This document shows positions 1 through 8,487 of a stretch of 64,000 nt of DNA, piece after piece. The translations under genes were made by a program, and so were the position numbers. Where the stretch lies: contig NZ_LNXY01000020.1 in the NCBI RefSeq assembly GCF_001467585.1, positions 497,700 through 561,699 on the forward strand. The letters are read 5' to 3'. The notes beneath the pieces are model-generated. The model did no database searches and had not been told where the DNA came from. It saw only the letters and a program-made list of their open reading frames with translations. How positions within the stretch are numbered: the stretch's first letter is position 1; every line of letters starts with the position of its first letter. The DNA comes from Legionella drozanskii LLAP-1 (lineage in GTDB: Bacteria > Pseudomonadota > Gammaproteobacteria > Legionellales > Legionellaceae).

Positions 1-1836
1 TGTCTTATTCCAATCATGGGCATCATGTGCTTTCTTCATTTGAGCTAAATCTTTAGGCAGAGAATCATTCATCAAAAAAGACAGCATTTCTGCTAAAGAA
101 TCTTCACTGCCAGTGGTTTTAATTCCCTCTTCGATATCTAAAGAGGGAAATTCAGTCAGATTAAAAAGACAAGCTTCGTTATCGGGCATATCAGATAAGT
201 AATGCTCTTTATCGCTATCTTTTTTAGGCTGATGATGACCAGGAATAAACCCATCTAGGATGTCGGCACAATTTTGTGCGGTGAGAGGTTTCGTAATGAC
301 TGCATTCATGCCAGCATCGATACATCGCTTTTTATTTTCATCACCTGCATGAGCGGTAAGGGCAATAATGGGCGTATGGGTTTTTCGAGTTAACTCTTGA
401 ATACGAATTTGGTGTGTGACTTCATAGCCATCGATATCGGGCAATCCGATGTCCATAAAAATGAGATCGTAATGGTTGATTCGCCATAGGTCGACTGCCT
501 TTCTCCCTGTTTCTGCAATATGGGCTTCACAATTTAATTGTTTAAGCAGTGCTTTAGCTACGGTTTGAGCAATGGCGTTATCTTCGACAACAAGAACAAG
601 AAGTTGGCCTTCTTTTGCTTTTTCTTGGACAGGTTTTATATGTTGAGCATAGGTTGTTTCATAAGGCGCTTCAATTTCGGCTTCCATGGCTTCATCAAGT
701 CCTAAATCATTATCAAGAAGAGGCTCTTTAAGAGGAATGATACAAGTAAAGCGCGAACCCTTTCTGGGCTCACTTTCTACATAAATTTCACCACCTAGCT
801 CGTCGATAAACTGCTTAACCACAAAAAGCCCTAAGCCTGCGCCTTTATAAATGCCTTTGTAAGAGGGGGTTAGGCGTTTAAATTGCACATAGATTTCTTG
901 TTGCTTTTCTTTAGGAATGCCAATGCCTGAGTCTTCTACGGTGAGTTGAATAATCACCTCTCGCTGATTGCGTTTTCCAAGCGAAGCGGTAAGTTTAACA
1001 AAGCCAAGATCGGTGAAATTAAGCGCATTAGCGACTAATTCTAAGATAATTCGGTGAATCCGAACTTTATCACCAATCACATGCTTTGGTAGGTTGGGAT
1101 CAAAATCAAGCGAAAGGTCTAATTTTTTCTGAGCGGCTTTTGAACAATTTAGATTAATGATCTGCTCAAGTGCTTTTTGTAAATTAAACTTTCGTTTAAG
1201 GTTTGGAATTTCGCCAGAGCTTACACGAATTGCCTCTAACACTTCATCCATCAAGTCAAGAAGAGCGTGGCTTGAAGCGACGAGATTATCAGCGTATTCC
1301 TTGATTTGAGGTTTTTCTGCTTCCATTTTAAGAATATCAGCAAACCCTACAATCCCTGTCAGCGGTGTTCTAATGTCGTGGCGCATGTTTTCAAGAAATT
1401 CGGTTTTAGCCTGACTTGCTACTTCGGCCTTTTCTTTGGCGTCTGATAAAATGAGTTCATTTTCTTTGATATGAGTAATATCAATATAGATCCCTAAAAT
1501 ACCACTGATTGCGCCTGTTTCATCAAATAAGGGCACTTTACTGATGGAGAGAATTTTTTCTTTTTCATTGGGTATGAGAAGCCTGACTTCTTTGCCTAAA
1601 ATGGATTCTCCGGTGCGTAAGATGTGTTTATCTTCTTCTTGATATTCCTGAGCAAACGCTTGAGTACCAGGAATGTCATCGTCTGTTTTTCCTATCAGTT
1701 GATTAATGTCATCAAAGCCTAAACTCTTTGCAAAGTTCGCATTTGAGCCTCGATAAGTTAAATTTTTATCTTTCCAGAATACATAATTGGGCACTCTTAA
1801 GATGATTTGTTGTAAAAGATTTAACGTTGCATTCAT
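1..1836 (-). CDS. PAS-containing hybrid sensor histidine kinase (3' end cut by the window)
   Basis: The frame runs from an ATG at 1836 to the window edge, so the C-terminus is missing. In order it reads: a PAS domain (about residues 1-120), a histidine-kinase dimerisation helix with the H-box RHDIRTPLTG (about residue 151), an HATPase_c domain with DSGIGIP and GAGLGL boxes, a receiver domain with the phospho-acceptor motif MDIGLPDIDG (about residue 457) and a conserved KPL, then the start of an HPt-like helical domain. The expected phospho-histidine of that HPt lies outside the window. No transmembrane segment is seen, so this is probably a cytosolic phosphorelay kinase of the BarA/ArcB architecture. 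It is divergent from the adenylation gene, with about 120 bp between them that may hold promoters for both. The family call is secure; the stimulus and output are unknown. Confidence 0.9.
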   Translation of the reverse strand, partial: MNATLNLLQQIILRVPNYVFWKDKNLTYRGSNANFAKSLGFDDINQLIGKTDDDIPGTQAFAQEYQEEDKHILRTGESILGKEVRLLIPNEKEKILSISKVPLFDETGAISGILGIYIDITHIKENELILSDAKEKAEVASQAKTEFLENMRHDIRTPLTGIVGFADILKMEAEKPQIKEYADNLVASSHALLDLMDEVLEAIRVSSGEIPNLKRKFNLQKALEQIINLNCSKAAQKKLDLSLDFDPNLPKHVIGDKVRIHRIILELVANALNFTDLGFVKLTASLGKRNQREVIIQLTVEDSGIGIPKEKQQEIYVQFKRLTPSYKGIYKGAGLGLFVVKQFIDELGGEIYVESEPRKGSRFTCIIPLKEPLLDNDLGLDEAMEAEIEAPYETTYAQHIKPVQEKAKEGQLLVLVVEDNAIAQTVAKALLKQLNCEAHIAETGRKAVDLWRINHYDLIFMDIGLPDIDGYEVTHQIRIQELTRKTHTPIIALTAHAGDENKKRCIDAGMNAVITKPLTAQNCADILDGFIPGHHQPKKDSDKEHYLSDMPDNEACLFNLTEFPSLDIEEGIKTTGSEDSLAEMLSFLMNDSLPKDLAQMKKAHDAHDWNKT

Positions 1837-1958
1837 ATTGCAGTCAGATAGGGTTTTATTAATTTAAATTGTAGAGTAACTTTGCAGATTGAACCAATTT
1901 GAGGTATCATCCTCGGTTATGGAAAAAAGAGTCCAACAAAAAAACGGAGGTCTGATAT

Positions 1959-3758
1959 ATGCCTTTATTGCCAAATGTTCCCTGTCTTTTTGAATATCAA
2001 GTTAATCAATATCCAAATCGATTCGCCTTAAATTTTAATGAAAAACGACTCACTTACAGTGAATTAAATGCCAAAGCGAATCAATTGGCACATTATTTAA
2101 TTGAAAAAGGGGGTTTAACTTCATTTATTCCCTTGTTTTTAGAAAAATCAATAGAGTCTATGGTATCGCTATTAGCCATTTTAAAAACAGGGCTTGCCTA
2201 TATTCCGATCTCAACCGACGCCACGGATTCGATGATTGAAGCTATCCTTTTAGATTCTCAGGCGACAAAGGTCATTACTCAATCGAAATTTGGTTCTCGT
2301 TTTGCAAAGCAGGGAATTGAAGTCATCAATTTAGATGACATTGAGCAGGAGGTAGGCCAATTTCCGAAAACCAATTTAGTGAAAAAGCCTCTTTCATCGG
2401 ATTCTGCGTATGTCATTTATACCTCTGGGACAACTGGTCTACCTAAGGGGGTTGAAGTCACTCATGATAATTTAGTGTGGACTTATTATTCTTGGGAAAA
2501 GGCTTATGACTTAACGGCGAGTGATGTTCATCTTCAAATGGCTCATCCTTGTTTTGATGTATTTGCGGGTGATTATTTAAGGGCCTTGGGCTCAGGGGCT
2601 GAGCTTGTGTTGTGCTCCAAAGAAATTCTTTTGCATCCTCAAGCATTAATCGAATTAATTAAAAAGACTAAAGTAAGCTGTGCTGAATTTATTCCGGCCG
2701 TGTTAAGAAATTTGATGTCGTATATGAAATTACATCAAATACCGTTTAATCAGTTTCGTTTACTCGTTTGTGGCTCTGATTTATGGACGATGAGAGAGTT
2801 TAGAGCGGCAAAAAATCTATTTGGTTCTTCAGTGCGTCTAGTCAATTCTTATGGGTTAACAGAAGCTACTATTGATAGTACTTTTTTTGAAGACAGTAAA
2901 GGGAGCTTTGCTGATACTGACTTAGTGCCTATTGGTAAACCGTTTTCTCATGTGAATGTTTATCTATTGGATGAACAATTAAACCAATTATCAACTAACG
3001 AAATCGGTGAAATTTATATAGGCGGTAAAGGCGTTGCTAAAGGCTATCTCGGTCGAGAAGACTTAACTAAGGAGCGGTTTATTACTCGTCCTCAAACAAA
3101 AGAAAGGCTTTATCGAACGGGTGATTTTGGAAAATTATTAGAAGATGGCACCATTGAATTTTTAGGGCGGAATCAATCGCATACTAAAATTTATGGGAAT
3201 CGTGTAGAGTTACCCGCCTTAGAGGCGGTACTGAATCAGCAACCAAAGATTGAATTTGGTATTGCTTATGCGTCAATGCAAAATCATCACCATGAACTTG
3301 GCTGCTTTATTTTAGCGAGTGATGAGAGCTTAACGTATGAAGAAGTGATGTCTCCAATTAAAGAGCATTTGCCAAATTACTATTTGCCAAAACGCATCTA
3401 CCTCATTAAAGAACTAGTCCTTACACAAAATGGAAAGGTTGATAGAGCGTTTGCTTCACAGCAGATTATTGGTGAGCTTAAACCAGTTATACTTGCACCT
3501 CGTAATGCGCTGGAAGAACAAATTCTACTTGTTTGGAAAAAACAATTATCCATCAAGGAGATTGGTGTTGACCAAAATTATTATGAATTGGGCGGCTCTT
3601 CTTTAGTTCTTGCGACGTTGATGAGTGAGCTAAATCAGGTATTTAAAGTTAATTTAAATTTTTGCAGTGCGGCTTTGACTATTCAAGGGCTTGCTAAGCA
3701 AATCAATAGGTTGTGCGACTTATCTTTTAAAGACGAAGTTGGTTATGTCATGGAATAG
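1959..3758 (+). CDS. Stand-alone NRPS-type amino acid adenylation domain fused to a peptidyl carrier protein
   Basis: The 599-residue protein has an AMP-binding adenylation domain followed by one carrier domain and nothing else. Visible core motifs are the phosphate loop TSGTTGLPKG (about residue 156), NSYGLTEATID (A5), YRTGDFG (A7) and NGKVDR (A10 lysine). A carrier motif LGGSSL near residue 547 supplies the serine for phosphopantetheine. By family knowledge it would activate an amino or aryl acid as an adenylate and load it on its own carrier. There is no condensation, thioesterase or reductase domain. A good Shine-Dalgarno (GGAGG) precedes the ATG. The FAD oxidoreductase starts 5 bp after the stop, so the two are almost certainly co-transcribed; the carrier-bound acyl group may be the substrate of that enzyme (inference). 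The loaded substrate cannot be read with confidence. Confidence 0.9.
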   Translation: MPLLPNVPCLFEYQVNQYPNRFALNFNEKRLTYSELNAKANQLAHYLIEKGGLTSFIPLFLEKSIESMVSLLAILKTGLAYIPISTDATDSMIEAILLDSQATKVITQSKFGSRFAKQGIEVINLDDIEQEVGQFPKTNLVKKPLSSDSAYVIYTSGTTGLPKGVEVTHDNLVWTYYSWEKAYDLTASDVHLQMAHPCFDVFAGDYLRALGSGAELVLCSKEILLHPQALIELIKKTKVSCAEFIPAVLRNLMSYMKLHQIPFNQFRLLVCGSDLWTMREFRAAKNLFGSSVRLVNSYGLTEATIDSTFFEDSKGSFADTDLVPIGKPFSHVNVYLLDEQLNQLSTNEIGEIYIGGKGVAKGYLGREDLTKERFITRPQTKERLYRTGDFGKLLEDGTIEFLGRNQSHTKIYGNRVELPALEAVLNQQPKIEFGIAYASMQNHHHELGCFILASDESLTYEEVMSPIKEHLPNYYLPKRIYLIKELVLTQNGKVDRAFASQQIIGELKPVILAPRNALEEQILLVWKKQLSIKEIGVDQNYYELGGSSLVLATLMSELNQVFKVNLNFCSAALTIQGLAKQINRLCDLSFKDEVGYVME

Positions 3759-3763
3759 GGTGA

Positions 3764-5251
3764 ATGATGATAAAAATTGCCATTATAGGTGGTGGGCCTG
3801 CTAGCGTTTCATTGTGTATCGAACTAAAAAATCAATTAGCCGATTTGAATATAGGGATTGAAATTTTAGTGTTTGAAAAAAATTCTCACATTGGCCATGG
3901 TCTTCCTTATGGAGGGCAAGAAGAAAGCTATCTGTTAAATTTGCCTAAGGAGATAATGGAGCCAGTTTCTGGTGAATCCAATCAGTTTGTTCAATGGCTC
4001 ATTGAGCATGATTTGAATGATGAAAGCCAGTTTCCTTCTCGTTATTTGTTTGGTCAGTATTTAGAGTACCGCGCAATTCGCGCGCAAATTGAAGCAGAAT
4101 CCCAAGGGCTAACTATACAATATTTAATTAATCATGAAGTATTGGATGTGAAAGCAACCGATGAGGGTACGTTTCAAGTGATTTCATCACGAGAGGATTA
4201 TGACGTGCACTATGTCGTATTAAGCCCAGGTCATATGCCTTCGACAGCCTTTGCTGAACTTAATGGACAAAAGGGCTATGTGCATAATCCGATAGAAAGT
4301 CAGTATTTTAAAGTGATAGACCAAGATGAGCCGGTGACCATTATCGGTTCTCGTCTCACAGCGATTGATGTGGCGCTTAAATTAAAACGTATGAATCATC
4401 GAGGAAAGTTAACGATGATGTCTCGTAGTGGTTTATTGCCGACGGTGCTCGGTAAAACTATTCCGCCCTACTCATTAAAATACATGACGTTAGAGGGGCT
4501 GACTAAGAAAGCAAATGGGAGCAGTTTAAATCTTAAAGACTTAAACCAATTATTTTGGCAGGAATTAGAAGAGCTAGGTGATATAGGGCATCTTAAAGCG
4601 TTTCCAAAATCAGCTCATGATATTTCTGCTCTTGATTGGATAACTCATGAAATTAATGAGGCAGAGGAGGGTGCTCGTCCTTGGCAGCAATTTTTATTTG
4701 CTCTTTATCCTTTAACGCCTCATCTTTGGACTTTACTTAATTGTCGTGATCAGACTTTATTTATGGCGGAGTTTTATAGTCTTTTTATTACTTATCTTGC
4801 GGCATTTCCGCTAGAAAATGCTTACAAAATAAAGGAATTACTTCGGCAACAACAACTCACGGTCTTGGGTGGTCTTAAAGAGATTTCCCTTGAGAACAGT
4901 CAATTTTTAGCCCATTGCCAAAATGGACAAACGATTAAATCCAATTGGCTTATTAATGCAACCGGGCCCAGTTATGAGGCATCAACCTTGCCGTTGCTTC
5001 AAAAAATGCTTGAAAGTGGCCTTATCGCTCAACATCCTTTAGGCGGTATACAAATTGAAAAAGAAACACTTAAAGTAGTGAATAATCAAAGGCAAACGAT
5101 GAATCATCTCTATGTTGTCGGCGAACTAACGAAAGGTTCTTTTTTTCTTACGACTGATTTAGGCTGTGTTACCGCGCAAACTAGGAAAATTGCATCGCGA
5201 CTAGCTGATGAACTGAAAGTGTCGATGCCCCAAACGCTTACGGAAAATTAA
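3764..5251 (+). CDS. FAD/NAD(P)-binding oxidoreductase (FAD_NAD_binding_9 type)
   Basis: The 495-residue protein opens with a Rossmann dinucleotide motif, IGGGPAS, at residues 8-14. It continues with the pattern of the large FAD_NAD_binding_9 group: a HGLPYG segment after the first beta-alpha-beta unit, a second nucleotide-binding stretch around IIGSRLTAID, a MSRSG motif, and a C-terminal LINATGPSYE segment closing the FAD site. Members are flavoproteins usually of unknown substrate. It follows the adenylation-carrier gene by 5 bp, which suggests a two-enzyme module in which an activated, carrier-tethered acyl group is oxidised or hydroxylated (inference). The next sequence downstream is a decayed endonuclease gene, so this is the last intact gene of the unit. 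Confidence 0.85.
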   Translation: MMIKIAIIGGGPASVSLCIELKNQLADLNIGIEILVFEKNSHIGHGLPYGGQEESYLLNLPKEIMEPVSGESNQFVQWLIEHDLNDESQFPSRYLFGQYLEYRAIRAQIEAESQGLTIQYLINHEVLDVKATDEGTFQVISSREDYDVHYVVLSPGHMPSTAFAELNGQKGYVHNPIESQYFKVIDQDEPVTIIGSRLTAIDVALKLKRMNHRGKLTMMSRSGLLPTVLGKTIPPYSLKYMTLEGLTKKANGSSLNLKDLNQLFWQELEELGDIGHLKAFPKSAHDISALDWITHEINEAEEGARPWQQFLFALYPLTPHLWTLLNCRDQTLFMAEFYSLFITYLAAFPLENAYKIKELLRQQQLTVLGGLKEISLENSQFLAHCQNGQTIKSNWLINATGPSYEASTLPLLQKMLESGLIAQHPLGGIQIEKETLKVVNNQRQTMNHLYVVGELTKGSFFLTTDLGCVTAQTRKIASRLADELKVSMPQTLTEN

Positions 5252-5352
5252 TTGTAATAAGGGTTGTGGTTGTAGTTCTTTCAATAGAACAAAAAGCATC
5301 CCTGAAACAGGCTTACTTGAATCTAAATGGCATAAACCTGACTATTTAGAGT

Positions 5353-5918
5353 GTGAATGGCATGGTTCAGCAATGCACTATAATAAGACGATTATTTTTA
5401 ATGGCTATGCTTCTACCAGGTGTCGCTTTTGTTTACGCAAATCCCCCTGCTAACTTTACTCAAGCGAAGAAAAAAGCAGAAATCATTTTTAGAACCAATC
5501 GCTCAACGCTTTATTGCGATTGCACCTATAACGAGAAAAACCAAATAGATTTATTAAGTTTTCAGATGCAGGAGGCGGCAGTAAAAAGTAGGCGTGCAAG
5601 TCGCGTCGAATACGACACATGATGCCGGTCTAGCGGTCTACCGCTAGACCGGTTTGGTCAATCAAGTTCGTTCTAATTATCGCTATGGACAGGTGCCCGA
5701 TAAAACTCTTTTTTATGGTTGTTTAATTTATTTTGATACGCGCTAATTTGTTTATGGCTGCCCACTACCAAATCGTTTAAGTGCATCGAAAAGTCGATTA
5801 TTCAAAGCCTAGAATCAACAATTTCCACCTACCACGTGGGAAGAAATAGAGTGGGAAGGGCGGTAGCAAGCCTTGAGGGCTTATCCTAATCCTTATATCG
5901 AAGCGCAAGGCAGATTAG
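5353..5918 (+). pseudogene. Decayed endonuclease I (EndA family), internally deleted and frameshifted
   Basis: The 5' part reads as a signal peptide (RRLFLMAMLLPGVAFVYA) followed by ANFTQAKKKAEIIF and YCDCTY, the usual start of periplasmic endonuclease I proteins (FYCGC motif). At about 5612-5620 the frame breaks. Restoring one base gives RVEYEHMMPA, the conserved EHMMPA active-site region. The catalytic centre is then missing, and the text resumes at about 5657 with VNQVRSNYRYGQVPDKTLF and YGCLIYFDTR, ending in a stop. The last part (5800-5918) matches WNQQF, then NPYIEAQG, with several stops. The gene is therefore dead by a frameshift, an internal deletion and nonsense changes. A short 28-bp palindrome sits on the deletion joint. 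It lies tail-to-tail with a decayed SRAP gene, and a second copy of the same pair of remnants is at 58.6-58.9 kb. Confidence 0.85.
5625..5652. repeat. Perfect 13-bp inverted repeat (2-nt spacer) at the deletion joint of the endonuclease pseudogene
   Basis: The arms CCGGTCTAGCGGT and ACCGCTAGACCGG are separated by only CT. The palindrome begins directly after the bases encoding MMP of the endonuclease active site and ends where sequence from the later part of the gene resumes. It looks like a deletion or excision scar rather than a terminator, as no T-run follows. Confidence 0.7.
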
Positions 5919-6352
5919 ACTTTCGGTTTAATAGAGTCTTTTTCTTTATATTTGGCACTATTGACTGCATGAGTGACAGGGTAGGCCATTAAATCGATGG
6001 GCTTATCTTGCGCTAATAGTTCTTTAAGGTGGGCTACAGTTAATGTTCTTCTCTTAGTCATTCTTGGGTCTGACGGTGTGAGAGCATCCAGGGCATGCGC
6101 TCGGTTTTTCTAAAATGGATTCAGCCTTGGCATTAATGAGTAGGGTGGTTTTTTACCGGTTAAGGCATGAGAATACCAAGGTCTAATGCCCCAGCGCATT
6201 AGAACCCCTGTTATTTGGGCTTCATTCCTGACTAAACAAAGTGCCGGCTCTGTCGGTGCGACGTTGTAACTGATAGGCAGATTTTCACAAGTGGCAACTG
6301 AAAATTACTTTAAAATGGTTTCAACATCGGTATTAAGGGCAAAACGTTGTTA
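5915..6352 (-). pseudogene. Decayed SOS-response-associated peptidase (SRAP/YedK/HMCES family)
   Basis: Read on the minus strand, fragments of the SRAP family can be recognised in order. RFALNTDVETILK comes from the N-terminus, where the essential Met-Cys start is lost. Then come SYNVAPTEPALCLV, MRWGIRPWYSHA, TGKKPPYSLMP, and the C-terminal LMAYPVTHAVNSAKYKEKD ending at a stop at 5915-5917. SRAP proteins crosslink to abasic sites in single-stranded DNA through Cys2. Here the first residues are missing, stops interrupt the frame, and the segment between WYSHA and TGKKPP (normally about 50 residues) is deleted. The 3' end overlaps the last codons of the endonuclease I pseudogene on the other strand. 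The identification rests on the order and spacing of several motifs and is good. The 6353-6434 stretch after it shows nothing further. Confidence 0.8.
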
Positions 6353-6434
6353 TGAGCATTAAACGCACCAACGGACTTACACTTCCATTAGGTGATAAAA
6401 GTTTGTTTTCTTCATCAGTAAGAGGAAGTAACTG

Positions 6435-6962
6435 TTATTTGCTAGAATGCCAGTAATCAAAAAGCAAACCCTTTTCACCAAAGACAGGGTCTTTTTTAGG
6501 TAAGCCAATCTGTTTAACCGTTTCTATTGCTTTTAAATATTCCTCTACCCTTCCCAATTTCATGTCGACGCTGATATTAAAAGGGTAAGCCCCAATACAG
6601 CGAAAGTTATCGCTTAGATTTAAGCTTTTGTGGGCAACGCCCGCAGGAATGATGACGACATCGCCTGCGCTAATAGTATGAGTAGAACCTTGCTCACCAC
6701 CGAATTGAACTTGACCATCCCCTGAAATAATGACTAATACTTCATGCGTCGAACTGTGATAATGATGAAAATCATAAATGCTATCAATCCAAGACTGATC
6801 CCAGTTATTGCGCTCCAATCGAGTTTGAATCTCTTTCGGTGTTTCATTCCCAGCCGAAAAGACTTGTTTGTAAATTAACAACGGATAATTGGGATTTCCT
6901 GGAAAATAAGCTTCTGGCGAAATCATTTCTTGTATAATGTCTTCAGGCGTTAAATGGCCCAT
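6435..6962 (-). CDS. Cupin-domain protein (YjlB-like)
   Basis: The 175-residue protein carries a single cupin fold. Motif 1 reads HHYHSSTHEVLVIISGDG (metal-binding His-x-His and Glu) and motif 2 reads GDVVIIPAGVAHKS (second His). The N-terminal FPGNPNYPLLIYKQVF block and overall length fit the small YjlB family of cupins, whose function is not established. The start is an ATG at 6962. It is flanked by pseudogene debris on one side and by a divergent unknown gene on the other, so it is probably transcribed alone. Nothing in the sequence identifies the substrate. Confidence 0.85.
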   Translation of the reverse strand: MGHLTPEDIIQEMISPEAYFPGNPNYPLLIYKQVFSAGNETPKEIQTRLERNNWDQSWIDSIYDFHHYHSSTHEVLVIISGDGQVQFGGEQGSTHTISAGDVVIIPAGVAHKSLNLSDNFRCIGAYPFNISVDMKLGRVEEYLKAIETVKQIGLPKKDPVFGEKGLLFDYWHSSK

Positions 6963-7061
6963 ACTGTTCTCATTGATTTTAATTTCATTGCTTTATTTCA
7001 CATTATTATACTCGAGGTTTGAAGTCCACATCTGATGGGGCCGCTACCCTGATTCATTCTA

Positions 7062-7081
7062 CTTAATATATTCTCAAATAT
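7062..7081 (+). promoter_or_regulatory. Possible PmrA-type direct-repeat box
   Basis: CTTAATATA, two bases, then CTCAAATAT lies 38 bp before the start of the following gene. The first half fits the remembered Legionella PmrA half-site (cTTAATatT) well and the second half only loosely. PmrA boxes precede a number of Dot/Icm effector genes. AT-rich background makes chance matches easy, so this is weak. Confidence 0.25.
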
Positions 7082-7119
7082 ATTATAATTAGTTAGATAG
7101 TCGAAAAAACGAGGAATTT

Positions 7120-8091
7120 ATGAAAAGACCACCATCTGGATTTAAAGGTCCATTACAAACAGGGCGAGCACTTACTCCCAAGGATATGGAGGAGTTAGCA
7201 AACGTAAATGCAAAACTTATTACCCAGCTAATTCATAGTCATGAAGAATCAGATCCAAAGTTATCTGTCTTAGACAATATTGAGAGTTTACTCACGGGAT
7301 CTATTAGATTAACAGATGCTGCGCAACGAAAACTGATTTCAGAATTTATATCGAAAAGTGAATTTGTTAAAGAGACGGATGCAAAAGTACAAGCAGTTTT
7401 AAAAAGAATTAATAATTTGTTAACTACTACGCCGCTGCCCCCACTACCTAAACCCACTATGCCGCTTAGCGAAATTGAGCAAGAAAAATTAAGAAGATAT
7501 ATTCTAGATAATCCTGGTGATTTTCAAGGAAATAACTCTGAGGGCAAACTATATTGGGTTCCTAGCGATGGAACTGGGGGATTGAGCTTCGAAGCGATTG
7601 ATCAAGATACTATTAAAGTTTTTGTTCATCCCTATAGGAAGCTTACCTACAAACCAATTGGTGAGTTTTCTTTAGATGTGAAAACTGCGAAGGAATATAT
7701 TAACAATCCCAAGAAGAAAGTTAGCGAAGAAAAAGCAGTCCCGGAAGAAATTGAGAAGTTTGATGAAAGGGCAAAAACACCACCGAGACAAAGATTAAAT
7801 CTTTTTTTTGAATCAGTAACTCCGCCACTCATGGTTTCAGAAGAAGAAAGAAGCCTAGCAGCAAAATGTATAGTACGAAATTGGCGTGATTACATAGACA
7901 AGGGAGTGAAGAGTGATGGAACATCTAAAGTGTCTATTAAATCGCAACCCCAGAACAATGAATTTTCTCTTATTGTAAGCTATCCAGGTTGGGTTGGTTT
8001 GAAAACTCAAGTTTTTAGTATTTCTCCAGCTGATATTAAAAATTTAGCTGCTGAAGAATTACAATACCAACAATCCAAAAAACCCAAGTAA
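7120..8091 (+). CDS. Unknown protein with two copies of a ~70-residue domain
   Basis: I do not recognise this 323-residue protein. It is soluble, charged and lacks a signal peptide. Two regions look like diverged copies of one domain: about 118-190 (EQEKLRRYILDNPGDF, then SDGTGGLSFEAI, VFVHPYR, PIGEFSLDV) and about 239-308 (EERSLAAKCIVRNWRDYI, then SDGTSKVSIKS, IVSYPGW, TQVFSISP). Both share a helix, an N-x-x-D-(F/Y) step, an SDGT turn and a closing beta pair. A proline/threonine-rich linker precedes the first copy and a lysine/glutamate-rich one lies between them. An acceptable GAGG ribosome site precedes the ATG. Length, composition, lack of export signal and the possible PmrA box fit a Dot/Icm-type effector, but this is inference only. 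Confidence 0.6.
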   Translation: MKRPPSGFKGPLQTGRALTPKDMEELANVNAKLITQLIHSHEESDPKLSVLDNIESLLTGSIRLTDAAQRKLISEFISKSEFVKETDAKVQAVLKRINNLLTTTPLPPLPKPTMPLSEIEQEKLRRYILDNPGDFQGNNSEGKLYWVPSDGTGGLSFEAIDQDTIKVFVHPYRKLTYKPIGEFSLDVKTAKEYINNPKKKVSEEKAVPEEIEKFDERAKTPPRQRLNLFFESVTPPLMVSEEERSLAAKCIVRNWRDYIDKGVKSDGTSKVSIKSQPQNNEFSLIVSYPGWVGLKTQVFSISPADIKNLAAEELQYQQSKKPK

Positions 8092-8141
8092 TTTTAACCA
8101 TGGACATTGAAGATTTTCGCAACTTTTAAAGATGTGCACCC

Positions 8142-8444
8142 AAATGGTTTATCGACAAAGCCTTAGGAGCAATCGATTTTGCCGGTGGTACCGTTGTGCA
8201 TATTAACGCTGGCTTTGCAGCACTAACCGCTGCAATAGTCTTAGCCCCTCCCTTGCCGGCTCATAAAGATTCTTCCGATTTTCTAAGCGCTGAGGTACTG
8301 CAACTAGTCGCCGTCATTGTGACAAGCACAATTGGCACAGCAGTTATTTTGTATTTCTTGAAAAGATTTATGGAAATACGACCTAAGCCTGAAGAAGAGC
8401 AATTGGGCATGGACCTAATTGAGCATGCGGAGTCTGCTTATTAA
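8142..8444 (+). pseudogene. Ammonium transporter (Amt family) remnant
   Basis: The segment reads KALGAIDFAGGTVVHINAGF, the highly conserved central motif of Amt/AmtB transporters, then AALTAAIVLAPP. It jumps without a frameshift into the last membrane helix and cytosolic tail: LQLVAVIVTSTIGTAVILYF, then KPEEEQLGMDLIEHAESAY and a stop. Everything normally found before the DFAGGTVVH motif, and about half of the protein after it, is missing. A GTG inside the motif could open an 82-codon frame, but two helices cannot form the channel. No glnK-type regulator gene lies nearby. The assignment is strong because both ends of the remnant carry signature motifs. Confidence 0.85.
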
Positions 8445-8458
8445 TAATATAATTCGGA

Positions 8459-8487
8459 GTAGCGACCCATTCCTGTCAAAATTTACG
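8459..8487 (+). repeat. 29-bp dispersed repeat, copy 1
   Basis: The stretch containing GACCCATTCCTGTCAAAATT is repeated with two mismatches at 63534-63562, in the same orientation. Both copies lie in decayed, IS-containing regions next to the 3' end of a gene. It may be the end of a lost insertion sequence or a small repetitive element. Confidence 0.5.

Noticed and set aside
1959-5251. Idea that the adenylation/flavoprotein pair makes the siderophore legiobactin
   Set aside because: Legiobactin is made by an NRPS-independent (LbtA-type) synthetase, and no lbt-like gene is here.
5252-5352. A frame with CGC and CEWHG reminiscent of a Rieske iron-sulphur motif
   Set aside because: It has no start, no proper Cys-x-His pair at the right spacing and overlaps the endonuclease pseudogene; likely chance.
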